42,366 nucleotides of DNA from a virus (IMGVR_UViG_3300012920_000087:1-42366); one strand, 5' to 3'. Shown: positions 19,985 to 29,407, counted from the first letter of the stretch. Numbers and translations: made by a program. The notes: generated from the letters alone by a model not told the origin.

Positions 19985-20704
19985 ATGTCGGCATTAGGTG
20001 GTTCTGCTCTCGTTGGTGGGGTAGTATTTGCTAAAGAGTTGTGGCATTATTGGAAACCAAGGAAGGTTGGCGTATACGGACCCACTATGGTGGGTAAGAC
20101 TACCTTAGACAGATATATGACTACGCCGGGGGAAATGGAAGAAATACCTTTGGCAGATAGAACAAAACATTTCAAAGTTCCCGGCATCAATCGGTTTTTG
20201 TTACCTAGACCAAGTAGAAAGCGAGTTACCTACAAAGGTGATACAAGAGTAGTTTACTCTTCTGATGTTGGTGGCGAAGAGCGTTTTTGGAATCTTTGGG
20301 TTGATGATTTAGTCAATAGACAGGTAGAAGCAGTAATATTCTTAATCGACCATCGAAGTAGCAAAGGTGGCGATGAAGCAGTGCAGGCTGTTGGCGGCTT
20401 CAAATACTTAGTCGATGCCATACTACACAGACAATATCGTTATCGTAAACTCAAGGCTTGGTTCAAAGGTAAAAAATACGCACCAAAGTTAATTATGTTA
20501 GTGGCTAACAAGGCAGACCAGTGGTGGGATGACCAAGCGAATGTGCTCTGGCAACAACAAAGGCTGGGGGAACATAAGATATTTGACCCATTTAGAGAGG
20601 ATTTGGTTAGACTTCAAAAGGCCGGAGTGCCAACAAAGCGTGGTATGATGGCAACAAAGATAGGATGGAATGTAGAAAATACAATGTTAGATTTACTTAG
20701 TTAG
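19985..20704 (+). CDS. Small Ras/Arf-like GTPase with hydrophobic N-terminus, 239 aa
   Basis: The GTPase motifs are easy to read. G1 is GPTMVGKT at 32-39. G3 is DVGGEERFW at 94-102; DxGG followed by an acidic residue is like Arf, SR-beta and Gtr-type proteins. G4 is NKAD at 175-178, and ATKIGWNVENTMLDLL at 223-238 resembles a G5 plus final helix. Residues 1-18 are hydrophobic and may hold it at a membrane, as for SR-beta. It would switch between GTP and GDP states; the partner is unknown. Such a GTPase is unexpected in a head-gene neighbourhood. Confidence 0.85.
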   Translation: MSALGGSALVGGVVFAKELWHYWKPRKVGVYGPTMVGKTTLDRYMTTPGEMEEIPLADRTKHFKVPGINRFLLPRPSRKRVTYKGDTRVVYSSDVGGEERFWNLWVDDLVNRQVEAVIFLIDHRSSKGGDEAVQAVGGFKYLVDAILHRQYRYRKLKAWFKGKKYAPKLIMLVANKADQWWDDQANVLWQQQRLGEHKIFDPFREDLVRLQKAGVPTKRGMMATKIGWNVENTMLDLLS

Positions 20705-20712
20705 GTGATAAG

Positions 20713-21738
20713 ATGAACAATTGGGGATTTGGAGGATACGGAAGGGTGCCACAGGGTGACGCTAATTTAGCAAACATGAGTCAGGCTCATTTAGCAGCAT
20801 TGGGACAGCAGGGTAACGCTAGTCATGAGCAGTTGCTTGAGATGCAAGCAGCACAACAGGGTATGAAAGAGGTCGCAACTAAACAAAATATCGAAGTTCC
20901 TAAAGTAAACTTCTACCCAAGCAGACATCCAGACCCAAGAAAGGCTAGAAAGCAGGATATCAAACAAGCAAGAAAACTTCTGACCCCTACCAAGCGGGCT
21001 TGGTATAATCCGATTAGGTGGATTTGGGGTCGAAAATACCGATATAACCGCCAAAGTAATCTTTGTGTAGTTGACGGATGTAACTGTGAAGAACTAATTA
21101 AGTATGATAACCTCTATGCAAAAATCACTGATGAAGAGTCCGGCCAAAGTCTTTGGGATTTGTATTGGAGAAATCCGGTGACACAGACACCGGAGCCGTT
21201 TGTTGCCAGAGAGCAAGTAACTAATGGTAGGAAAATGAAAGGTACTTATTGTCCTGAGCACCTGCACCTTTACCATCTATTGTGCAAATGGGAACTAGAG
21301 GCTGATAAAGAGCACAACAAGACTAAAACTGGCATGAAAGAGATGGTTAAAAAAGGCGTTTCGACAATTGCGGTGCCAATTTCTATCGTTAAGAAAAAAG
21401 ATAACACTCCTGAGTTTCTAAAAAAATATGAGCCATTTTTTATGGAACTTGAAAAGGATTCTAAGACACAGGCTGGCATTAGTCTAATACACTACAAAAA
21501 TCCAGAGACTGGTATTAACGATATAACGGCGATATATTTTGATTTGAGACTTTTCCAAAAGGAAATATTAGCAGCAAATCCACAACTCAGTGATGCGATT
21601 GCTAACTTAGGTATAACGCAAAATGTCGTACCAAGCGCTGGAGGCTCGCTTGGTACGGCAGTAAATAACACGACCAATGGTGTTATCAATCAAAACACCT
21701 TGGAACAATCAGAACAGATGAGCCTTCCTCAACAATAG
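20713..21738 (+). CDS. Hypothetical zinc-binding protein of the GTPase module, 341 aa
   Basis: Follows the GTPase by eight bases. A low-complexity head (Gly, Gln, Asn) to about residue 60, then a basic segment near 75-115 (RHPDPRKARKQDIKQARKLL). Next is a metal site with CVVDGCNC (about 118-125) and CPEHLHLYH (about 185-193). An alpha/beta domain follows to about 300, ending in a Ser/Asn/Gln-rich tail. The cysteine-histidine pairs probably bind zinc. Possibly an effector or regulator of the GTPase; no family recognised. Confidence 0.65.
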   Translation: MNNWGFGGYGRVPQGDANLANMSQAHLAALGQQGNASHEQLLEMQAAQQGMKEVATKQNIEVPKVNFYPSRHPDPRKARKQDIKQARKLLTPTKRAWYNPIRWIWGRKYRYNRQSNLCVVDGCNCEELIKYDNLYAKITDEESGQSLWDLYWRNPVTQTPEPFVAREQVTNGRKMKGTYCPEHLHLYHLLCKWELEADKEHNKTKTGMKEMVKKGVSTIAVPISIVKKKDNTPEFLKKYEPFFMELEKDSKTQAGISLIHYKNPETGINDITAIYFDLRLFQKEILAANPQLSDAIANLGITQNVVPSAGGSLGTAVNNTTNGVINQNTLEQSEQMSLPQQ

Positions 21739-21746
21739 GTGATATA

Positions 21747-22391
21747 ATGGGATTATTCGGAAACAACCAGCAAAGTAGCGGAACACTAAATTTAGGCGTA
21801 GGTCAGCCGGGTCAGATGCCTGTACAAAGTCAAACCCAAAATCCATTTGCTCCGCAGAGCGGAATGATGCAACAGGCTGCTCAAAATCCTTTCATGGCGG
21901 GTATGATGGGTGGCGCAGGTATACAACAGGGCATGATGAGTCAACCCATGATGCCTCCAAGTGAGGCTGATATTATGCTGGCCTTAATGAAAAGTTTAGC
22001 GCCTGCTGACAGATTTATTGCTGGCGCACAAATGCAAACTCTATTACAGTTGCTCAATGACTTGGTGAGTTTTTCAGTTTTAGAAATACTCAAAAATGCT
22101 AAATTTGTTATTGACGAAGAAGGCGGTACTATGCAGATGGATGTGACAAGTTTGCCTCAAAGCCTACAAACAATGAGCGGAGAAAATGTATCCAACCAAT
22201 TCAATGCCCTCAAAATGGCAAGTCAGCAAAACATACAAAACGCTGAGATGCAACAACAACAAATTGCAGCGTTGGCACAACAGTCAATGATGGGTGGAGC
22301 ATTAAGTGCAGCATTAGCCGATGAAGGTTTCATGAATAAAGCCGGAACTGCTGCGGGTAGTTTTATGGGCAGAATGATGGGGATGAGATAA
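21747..22391 (+). CDS. Met/Gln-rich protein of the GTPase module, 214 aa
   Basis: MGLFGNNQQSSGTLNLGVGQ begins an N-terminal third rich in Gln, Met, Gly and Pro. A helical, hydrophobic centre follows at about 75-125 (DIMLALMKSLAPADRFIAGA then LLQLLNDLVSFSVLEILKNA). After that is another Gln/Met-rich stretch with a Gly/Ala-rich C-terminus. Preceded by TAGGTGATATA. Looks like an oligomerising or membrane-associated structural component; function unknown. Confidence 0.65.
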   Translation: MGLFGNNQQSSGTLNLGVGQPGQMPVQSQTQNPFAPQSGMMQQAAQNPFMAGMMGGAGIQQGMMSQPMMPPSEADIMLALMKSLAPADRFIAGAQMQTLLQLLNDLVSFSVLEILKNAKFVIDEEGGTMQMDVTSLPQSLQTMSGENVSNQFNALKMASQQNIQNAEMQQQQIAALAQQSMMGGALSAALADEGFMNKAGTAAGSFMGRMMGMR

Positions 22392-22633
22392 TGATAGACA
22401 ATAATCCACTTTATAGTATTTCAAATACTGCCATGGGTATATTTTCTCCCATAAAAAGCGTTATTATTGATATGGTAATGGTTCAATTGCTAGCGATAAT
22501 AGTTACACTTGGTCTTATTTTAGTTACGGGTGCTGATAATCTAAGTAGTGATACCATGGCCTACTTAGTCGCTGGTTTGTTCGGCGCTTTTTTTATGCTC
22601 GGTGGTATCTACAGTAGAATCTCTAGCATCTAG
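22391..22633 (+). CDS. Two-span membrane protein, 80 aa
   Basis: The ATG overlaps the previous stop. Transmembrane helices at about 24-46 (IIDMVMVQLLAIIVTLGLIL) and 56-76 (MAYLVAGLFGAFFMLGGIYS). Last gene of the GTPase module; its 3' end overlaps the convergent minus-strand gene. Unknown function. Confidence 0.65.
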   Translation: MIDNNPLYSISNTAMGIFSPIKSVIIDMVMVQLLAIIVTLGLILVTGADNLSSDTMAYLVAGLFGAFFMLGGIYSRISSI

Positions 22634-22900
22634 TATCACTAGTCTACCCCATTTACCGAGTGGACACTCGCTTGATGTGAGGCTAGTTTTTACTCTCATT
22701 TGACAACCGCACTCTAAACATCTGTTACTTCTGTGTTCCCAACTTGGACATATCATACAATGTTCCATTCTGCTTCTTTTTACATCATCTGGAACATATC
22801 TTCTCATTGCTATGTCTCTACCAGCCTTTGCTAAGTTTCTAGCGGTCTCTATAGAAACGGGTACACCCATAATTCTTGGCTGTATTCTAGGTAGTTTCAT
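22565..22900 (-). CDS. Cys-rich phage-type protein (DUF6171-like), 111 aa
   Basis: The only convincing minus-strand gene in the right three-quarters of the window. The core is CMICPSWEHRSNRCLECGCQ followed by MRVKTSLTSSECPLGKW, a pattern (CxxCP, RCxxCGC, KTxLxxxxCPxGKW) seen in many tailed phages, usually near head or tail genes. It likely binds zinc or, given the motif, an iron-sulfur cluster; the role is unknown. Its last 69 bases are antisense to the end of 22391-22633. Confidence 0.75.
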   Translation of the reverse strand: MKLPRIQPRIMGVPVSIETARNLAKAGRDIAMRRYVPDDVKRSRMEHCMICPSWEHRSNRCLECGCQMRVKTSLTSSECPLGKWGRLVILDARDSTVDTTEHKKSAEQTSD

Positions 22901-22959
22901 ACACCTGACTAAGGCTTCTTGTTCAAAAGGGTTATCCGTGTAAATACCATGGGCGTTGT

Positions 22960-23661
22960 ATGGCGGGCCAGCGTCAGACTAAACGGTCATGTCCTTTTTG
23001 TCAACACGGTGACCGTGAAATGTTAGAGCAGAACATCATTGATGGTATCGCTAATCCTCAAGTTATGGACAAAGATATGGGGTGGCGAGCCAACACCGCA
23101 GAGCGGCATATGAAAAACCATGTCGGTGAATATCATGAAGGTGCAAATCATTCATGTAGAGTATGCACTGACGATAACAGGAGAATGTTAGAAGTTGATT
23201 ATTTTGAAGGTAAAGTTACTACAGAAGAAATCGCTCAACAATTAGAGTGTAGTGAAGAAGCAGTTTATCGACACATGAAACATCATTTTCAACCACTGGT
23301 AAAAAAGAGTTCTACTGCACTCGTTTCAATAAAGGTAGGAGAGGAAGTTACCATTCTGAGAAACAATGTTCAAGGTTTGAACGGTAAACTAGCACAGTTT
23401 ATGGAAGAGACCAGTATACACGATGACGGCGTTATATCTGATATGGTTAGATTGCATAAAGAAGTTAGAGAAACGCTCAAAGATTTAACAGCCTATCAAG
23501 AAAAATGGGCAGAGCCAACTCAAAACATCGCCAACAACACTATCAATGTGCTCAAAGTGGAGTTAGGTAAGGAGAGCCCAGAGACTTGGAAGCGAGTAAA
23601 AGCCGGTTTGCTTGCTCAGGCTGATGGCGAAATAGAAGACGATTTGTTAGATTTGTTGTGA
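22960..23661 (+). CDS. HTH/zinc protein, candidate small terminase subunit, 233 aa
   Basis: Starts MAGQRQTKRSCPFCQHGDRE. There are two Cys/His segments (CPFCQHGD and CRVCTDD). Each is followed by a helix-turn-helix-like unit ending in a histidine pattern (TAERHMKNHV and ECSEEAVYRHMKHHF), which is typical of phage DNA-recognition domains. The C-terminal half is helical. It opens the packaging block, some 4 kb before the large terminase. A small-terminase role is inferred from motif and position; a transcription regulator is the alternative. Confidence 0.6.
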   Translation: MAGQRQTKRSCPFCQHGDREMLEQNIIDGIANPQVMDKDMGWRANTAERHMKNHVGEYHEGANHSCRVCTDDNRRMLEVDYFEGKVTTEEIAQQLECSEEAVYRHMKHHFQPLVKKSSTALVSIKVGEEVTILRNNVQGLNGKLAQFMEETSIHDDGVISDMVRLHKEVRETLKDLTAYQEKWAEPTQNIANNTINVLKVELGKESPETWKRVKAGLLAQADGEIEDDLLDLL

Positions 23662-23671
23662 GTTGAGAGTT

Positions 23672-25030
23672 ATGCCAATGATTACAGGTTCGGACACTAG
23701 GATGTATAGTCCTCGTAGCGAATCTAACATGGGCTATTCCAAAGATGATGACGATTACAAATACGGGGCTGGCGACCCTGAACACATGGAAGAGTTGAAA
23801 GATAAAAAAATGGCTGAAAAAGATAAGCCAAGCGAAGTCTCTCAGTTACCTCATTTGCAGTTATCTATACCTAAGCCCGAACTACCTCAACTTCCCGGTT
23901 TGATGGAAGAAGAAGACCCTCTTATGATGGATGACCAATTCAATGAAGGTCAACAATTTGGCGCTATGACGGGAATGCCTGACATGGGTAATCTGAGTAT
24001 TGGTAACGCTACGGGTACTATGCCAGCACCCGGTGGTATGCTTGCTACTGGAGAGCCGATGGAAAATGCTTGGTCTACTTTGATAAAAGAGGATGAGGAA
24101 GACGATGAAAAACCAGACCCTAAGAAATTTACTAAGCCGAAAAAAATCCCTAGGCCTTTTTTTGACCCAGAAATAGATGTCCCTCGCCTCAGAAGATTAG
24201 CAGATGAAAATGTAGTAGAAACAAGAGAAACTGACAAGTTTCCACCTACTGCTTATGGTAATCCTGATTATTTTACTACAGGTGAGCCAATGGATAATGC
24301 TTGGTCTAGTCTGATTAAGAGTAGACTTGACAAGATAAAAGGTAAAGAGCAAAAGCCTTTCACAAGAGAACAGTTTGAAATTCAACCCGGCGGTGCAGAT
24401 ATCACTACTGCCAACACTCGTAGAGCCAAAAGAGCATCTCGTCAGATGTCACCAATGAAAAACAGAGGGCTTGATTTAAGCCCTCACAGTGTAGATTATT
24501 CTCATTTGGGTATCGAAACAAAGCAACCGCTTCGCTTGTTTCCTAGAGATTACGACCAACAGTTAGGCACTCAACAAAAACGGCAGTTGTTGGCAAATGT
24601 GCCACAAGTGCAGGCCGGTCACGCTCTTGGTCCAGAAAGCAGATATAATCCAAAACCTCACAAGTTATCTTCCCCTAAAGGTAGACCTATCAAAGAACCG
24701 GGTGAACCTAAACTCCGAGGTCAAAAGTTATCTAAATCAGCCAACTTGCTTAGAAAAGATATAGAAGACTTGAAGAAAAAAGTAGATTATATGAAATTCA
24801 ATCAAATAAGAAGGCTGCTTAGTCAATTGAAAAATTCTGTGGAAAGGCAAGAGCGTAGACTCAAAGCCGCTAAACAAGGCGGTCATGGTAATAACAGAGA
24901 GGCTGGTCATATGGAAGCACAGAACAAAACAACTAAACCAACTGGTGGCACTGACACTATTGATTTACCTGACAGTTGGGGCGCACCTTCCACTATGTTT
25001 GCAGCAAGAGGTAGTGGGAGAGTAGGCTGA
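23672..25030 (+). CDS. Protein with two internal AW-LIK tags, 452 aa
   Basis: I prefer the ATG at 23672 to a TTG at 23663. The protein is low-complexity and basic/acidic by turns. It carries two nearly identical peptides, TGEPMENAWSTLIKEDEED (about 128-146) and TGEPMDNAWSSLIKSRLDK (about 203-221), which match the AFEQAW-LLKA tag. The C-terminal part has a long charged helix (about 345-395). A multi-part virion protein cut at the two tags is one reading. No enzymatic domain seen. Confidence 0.65.
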   Translation: MPMITGSDTRMYSPRSESNMGYSKDDDDYKYGAGDPEHMEELKDKKMAEKDKPSEVSQLPHLQLSIPKPELPQLPGLMEEEDPLMMDDQFNEGQQFGAMTGMPDMGNLSIGNATGTMPAPGGMLATGEPMENAWSTLIKEDEEDDEKPDPKKFTKPKKIPRPFFDPEIDVPRLRRLADENVVETRETDKFPPTAYGNPDYFTTGEPMDNAWSSLIKSRLDKIKGKEQKPFTREQFEIQPGGADITTANTRRAKRASRQMSPMKNRGLDLSPHSVDYSHLGIETKQPLRLFPRDYDQQLGTQQKRQLLANVPQVQAGHALGPESRYNPKPHKLSSPKGRPIKEPGEPKLRGQKLSKSANLLRKDIEDLKKKVDYMKFNQIRRLLSQLKNSVERQERRLKAAKQGGHGNNREAGHMEAQNKTTKPTGGTDTIDLPDSWGAPSTMFAARGSGRVG

Positions 25031-26892
25031 TGTTTAAGATACATTTTCCTGCTAACTATGGCAAGCCTAAGCCTTTGGTTTTTGGCAGCGATGATTTTCA
25101 TAAGGCTTACTTTAAACCTTTATTGAAATCATTTGGTCTTACTTTTGTCGGAGACGGAGGACAAGTACCTCACGGATGGGCACCAACGGATGCTGGTATA
25201 AGCCAAGACCCGGAAGAGCCTGACCACCCACCTTGGAATCATCACCCTGAAACAGGAGAATTGTTACCGGGCGGTAAGCACACCATTGATTTCGTAAGAG
25301 ATGATTTAGTAAGGCGGTTCAAACTTACTCCAGAAGAAGCCGAGTATGTTTTACAAATGTCTATCGACAGATATAATCAGAAGCATCAAGATGAATACGG
25401 TGATGACAGTCAACATACTTTGCCTGATTTCAATAGTAATCAGTGGCGCAAAGTGCATGTCGGTCCTTGGTATGAGCACGACATGGAAACTCACATGAGA
25501 AAAGCCAGAAGAGGCGAGCCTCAGCAACCCGGTGGTCCGAGACCTTTGATTACCTACGCTTACAACCAAGGTAATGTTGAGGGCGGCGCAACTGGTCGAT
25601 GGATAGACAGCGGACTTATCCACATGAACCAAGAGATTGGTGAAGTGTTACAAGAGTTAGGTGCACCTGCTGATGTTGTCAACGGTTTGAACTATGTTCA
25701 ATATAACGGTTTGAAGCCGGGCTCACTTTCTGGTGGACTGGTTCAGTCTATATCTCCAAGAGACGGCAAAGAATATTTGAAAACAGGTATACTACCTAAT
25801 CAATATCTTAGTGATGAGCAAGTGCAACAAATCAGTGACCAAAGGATGCATCCAGAAATACATGCTCATCAGATTGCCGAATTGTTACCTGATTCTTTTT
25901 ATTATCCAGCGTCCTTTTCAACTGCTAAAGGTGGGTTGTCAGGTGAAAGGTTACGAGAAGAACTTGAAAGTATGGGACTGAGTCACAATTATAGCGATGA
26001 ACAGTTAGACGAAATCGCTAGCACTAGGGCTATGAAACTTTTATTTCAAAACACTCACAACATCAATAGCGATTCGGGAGTAGGGTCAGTAAAGATGTTA
26101 ACTAGGGCCTTACTTAACGATATAGGTTCTCATCACGATGATGAAACATATAATCTGCATAGAAACCACATTGAAAGAGCGCCTACTCACAAAGGCACTA
26201 ACTTTCACAACAGGGCTAACTTAGTTGCTAGAAAGATAGGGGCGCACATGAGTAACGCCGCTGGTAAACTTATAGCACAAGGCATGAGTCAGGAAGAAGC
26301 CAAAGAACAGATAGCCAGACAAATGCGAGAATCAAAAGTAAACCACTACGAAAGAGCATATCAAGGACCAAAAGAAGGCTTAAGAAGAAATGTCGAAGGT
26401 CTGATTGCCGGTATGATGGACATTACTGGGCACGAAAGATTCTCTTTGGGCGATATACCGACAGATGCTGCGACACAGGGCATCGCTACTCCTATGCCGG
26501 AGTTCCCGCACTACGCTGCACCTGACCACTGGGGGCCAGATGGCCATGACCGTATAGCACTTGGTGAACACGAGATGGCACCTACTGGAGACGAAGTTCG
26601 TGTAGAGCCATCTTATCCAAGACCCGAAACTACTGCCCCTGCCATGCCTCCGCAAGTTCCTTCGATGATTGATTTACCAGCACCTCCATTGCAGGTTCAG
26701 TCAAGTAATCCAGCAGATTTGGCAAGAAGAGCGCTGGGTAGCAGAGGCTATCCTCAAGGTATACCTGACAATCAGTTAACATTTGGTGACAATGGTTTCA
26801 TAATGAATCGCTCCTTCGATGTAGCCAGTGGGATGGATGCAATCAAGAAAAAGATTGGATACTTTGACGGATTTCTAAGGGGGCTAAAGTAA
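25030..26892 (+). CDS. Large hypothetical virion-type protein, 620 aa
   Basis: Starts MFKIHFPANYGKPKPLVFGS, with FHKAYFKPLLKSFGLTFVGD near residues 23-42, again an LLKS step after an aromatic helix. A His/Asp/Pro-rich body (about 45-500) looks folded in parts; the end is Pro-rich and then GFIMNRSFDVASGMDAIKKK. ATGA-type overlap upstream and near-overlap downstream. It resembles no family I can name; position suggests a capsid-associated or ejected protein. Confidence 0.65.
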   Translation: MFKIHFPANYGKPKPLVFGSDDFHKAYFKPLLKSFGLTFVGDGGQVPHGWAPTDAGISQDPEEPDHPPWNHHPETGELLPGGKHTIDFVRDDLVRRFKLTPEEAEYVLQMSIDRYNQKHQDEYGDDSQHTLPDFNSNQWRKVHVGPWYEHDMETHMRKARRGEPQQPGGPRPLITYAYNQGNVEGGATGRWIDSGLIHMNQEIGEVLQELGAPADVVNGLNYVQYNGLKPGSLSGGLVQSISPRDGKEYLKTGILPNQYLSDEQVQQISDQRMHPEIHAHQIAELLPDSFYYPASFSTAKGGLSGERLREELESMGLSHNYSDEQLDEIASTRAMKLLFQNTHNINSDSGVGSVKMLTRALLNDIGSHHDDETYNLHRNHIERAPTHKGTNFHNRANLVARKIGAHMSNAAGKLIAQGMSQEEAKEQIARQMRESKVNHYERAYQGPKEGLRRNVEGLIAGMMDITGHERFSLGDIPTDAATQGIATPMPEFPHYAAPDHWGPDGHDRIALGEHEMAPTGDEVRVEPSYPRPETTAPAMPPQVPSMIDLPAPPLQVQSSNPADLARRALGSRGYPQGIPDNQLTFGDNGFIMNRSFDVASGMDAIKKKIGYFDGFLRGLK

Positions 26893-27929
26893 TGGGAAGA
26901 GTATTAGTTAAGTCTGCTCTTCCTAACAAAGTCTTAGTCAAGAGCAACTATGCTTTCGATGCTTTTGGTAATCCAGTGCTATTGTCAACTCCCTCTACAA
27001 GAGAAGGTGCACCTGTAAGAGGAGAAAGATTGGCTGGTATTTTAGGCGGAGCAGCAGGTGCTGGTTTGGCTCTTACGCAACCAGTAAATTCTTTGTCTCA
27101 GTTAATCAACAACCTAAGATATGGTATGTTTGAAGGTGCTAGAGACGCTCGTGGTTTAAGAAGAGGGTTGTCAAGTCGTCGAGAAAGGATAAGGGCTAAT
27201 AGAGCAGCAGACCTTGCCAATCAATATGCCGCTTTGAGAGCACAAGAACCTCTTGACCAAAGAAGGCAAAGAGGTTTATTTGACAGATTGACTGGTGGTA
27301 ATTTTATGACTGCTGGTCAACAAGAACAAGCATTGTATGAGGCGGATGTGCAAAGAAGACTTGCCGACGAAAGGGCTGCTAGAAACGCTGCTTTGGGTCG
27401 ACAAGTGTTCGATATGGCTGGCAGAATGCGTGGAGAAAGACCAGAAGATTTGACTTTAGAAGCAGGTGAAGAAGCCCTCCGTAACATCAACCAGTTGGTA
27501 GTAGCAGGTGCACAACGAGGGAATAGAATAGATGTTCCAGAATCAGTGCCGCTACCTAATTTCGCAAATCAAAATCCCGAACTGATAGCGGATATAGAAC
27601 GAGAGTTACAAACAAGAAATGTTATGCCTCAAGAAGGGGATGTAAATGTGACGAAGCCCGGTGGAGTAAGAGTTGTGAATGCATTAAATCAAGTAGAAGA
27701 TTTGCACCCTGCACAAATAACACCTGTTCTAAGCAGTATACCAATCCCTCCACAAGGTGCCTCAGAAGCCGCAAAAGAAGAAGAAAAAGGCACACCTAAT
27801 CCTAACGCAATGGTTCCTATTATTAAGCCAGAAAAAGAAGAGTCTGCTGAGCAAGAAGAAGGACCTAGTATGTTACGAACTGGCATTGAAAACAAATTGA
27901 GAAATTTTGAACCGGAGGTTGAGGCTTGA
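26892..27929 (+). CDS. Tagged Arg-rich protein with duplicated LVKS, 345 aa
   Basis: Starts MGRVLVKSALPNKVLVKSNY; two VLVKS steps lie within the first 18 residues. Then follow YAFDAFGNPV and a Gly/Ala-rich hydrophobic patch (about 52-66). A very Arg-rich helical stretch (about 85-200) precedes an acidic, Pro/Glu-rich tail. The ATG shares an A with the previous stop. Composition fits a DNA-associated internal protein, by inference. Confidence 0.65.
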   Translation: MGRVLVKSALPNKVLVKSNYAFDAFGNPVLLSTPSTREGAPVRGERLAGILGGAAGAGLALTQPVNSLSQLINNLRYGMFEGARDARGLRRGLSSRRERIRANRAADLANQYAALRAQEPLDQRRQRGLFDRLTGGNFMTAGQQEQALYEADVQRRLADERAARNAALGRQVFDMAGRMRGERPEDLTLEAGEEALRNINQLVVAGAQRGNRIDVPESVPLPNFANQNPELIADIERELQTRNVMPQEGDVNVTKPGGVRVVNALNQVEDLHPAQITPVLSSIPIPPQGASEAAKEEEKGTPNPNAMVPIIKPEKEESAEQEEGPSMLRTGIENKLRNFEPEVEA

Positions 27930-29407
27930 GTGATGTCAACAACCTCATCCGAGACATGGACATAGAGATGTCCAAAAAGTCATTTAAGTATTTCTTTACT
28001 GAGATTTTAGAGTTTGATTTTTCAGACCACCATCGAGATTGGTTAGCAGGTCTAAGTGAAAGTAGAAGATACTGCGTCAAAGCAAGTCGTGACCACGGTA
28101 AGTCAGTATTTTTTATGTCTTATGCACTTTGGTTGGCCGCTTTTAAACCGAATACTCACATTATGGTATTCAGTCACAGCCTTGAGCAGACACTTGAACA
28201 CATGCGATTCATCCGTAACAACATCGAAAGTGCTGATATTCTGAAAGAATTAAAGCCAACAGGTAAGCCTTGGGCTAAATCTTACTTTGAATTCACTAAC
28301 GGTAGCCGTATCATGGCTAAATCGGTTGGTGGTGCTACTCGTGGTTTCCACCCTGATGTCGTAGTATGTGACGATATTTTGTGGGGTACCACTAGTTCTG
28401 AATTACAAAGAGCAGCAGACTGGTTCTACACTGTTCTACTACCTGTATTGCACCACACAGGTAGGCTGATGATGGTCGGTACACCGTTTAGTTACAACGA
28501 TTTATACGCTGAATTAGAAGACAAACCTGCATTTAGGGTCGAGACATACCCTGCTATATTACCCAACGGTGAACCTCTTTGGCCCGGTAGATGGCCACTG
28601 GATGCACTAAAGGTACGAGAAGAGTCAATGCCAGCCATCAAGTTCGCTCGTGAGTATCTTTGTGAGCCTATTCACGACATGTCGAGTATGTTCCCAATGA
28701 CTTTGTTAGAAAAAGCAAGGGACAAAGACCTGATTTTGATTGACAAAGCAGAACAAGAGTTTGATGAAAACGGCGACCCATCGGGAGTATTTGGCCAGCA
28801 CTTCATTGGCTGGGACCCGGCTATTGCGTCAGATGCTAATGCTGACTATACTGCTATGTCTGTTCTGAGAATGCTACCGGATAGTGACGAAAAGCAACTA
28901 ATTCATATCGTGAATGAGAAAGGCTTGGGTAGTAACGCACAGAAAAGAAAAATAATCATGCTCAACAGTCGATTTAGACCAGACCTCATCGAACTTGAAG
29001 GTAACAACTTCCAAAGAATGTTTGAGGCGGAACTCAAAGAGATGCGTGACGACATTCCTATCAAGACATTTATGACCACTCGGCAAAAGAAAGAAAGTAT
29101 GTTTATGTCTTTACTCATGGCTTTTGAACAGGGTAAGATAAAAACACCTTGGGGCGACGAAAGAAGTAAAGAATTTACTCGTAATCTTGAAACCCAACTC
29201 AGTAGATTCGGTATGCAGAAGAACGGTAGACTAGAGTCTGTGGGTACTCATGATGACTTAGCCATGAGTTTGGCTTTGGCTAACTGGGCTACTAAAGAAT
29301 TCAAGGGCACTATGGTTATGCTTGATGATTACCTTGACGGATTTAACGATTGGTTTGGTGATGTTTCGCAAAGAAATGTAGCGGGTGCGTCTTGGTTCAC
29401 GATATAA
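27926..29407 (+). CDS. terL: Terminase large subunit (packaging ATPase-nuclease)
   Basis: The DNA-packaging motor subunit that pumps and cuts viral DNA at the portal. The ATPase domain shows Walker A ASRDHGKS at 53-60, Walker B VVVCDD at 145-150 and the coupling motif LMMVGTPFSY at 181-190. The nuclease domain shows the RNase H-like acidic residues in GWDPA (D297), ELEGNN (E358) and THDDLAMSLALA (D443/D444). At 493 aa, the length is normal. Starts with GTG or TTG-type overlap to the previous gene. No intein or intron seen. Confidence 0.95.
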   Translation: MSDVNNLIRDMDIEMSKKSFKYFFTEILEFDFSDHHRDWLAGLSESRRYCVKASRDHGKSVFFMSYALWLAAFKPNTHIMVFSHSLEQTLEHMRFIRNNIESADILKELKPTGKPWAKSYFEFTNGSRIMAKSVGGATRGFHPDVVVCDDILWGTTSSELQRAADWFYTVLLPVLHHTGRLMMVGTPFSYNDLYAELEDKPAFRVETYPAILPNGEPLWPGRWPLDALKVREESMPAIKFAREYLCEPIHDMSSMFPMTLLEKARDKDLILIDKAEQEFDENGDPSGVFGQHFIGWDPAIASDANADYTAMSVLRMLPDSDEKQLIHIVNEKGLGSNAQKRKIIMLNSRFRPDLIELEGNNFQRMFEAELKEMRDDIPIKTFMTTRQKKESMFMSLLMAFEQGKIKTPWGDERSKEFTRNLETQLSRFGMQKNGRLESVGTHDDLAMSLALANWATKEFKGTMVMLDDYLDGFNDWFGDVSQRNVAGASWFTI

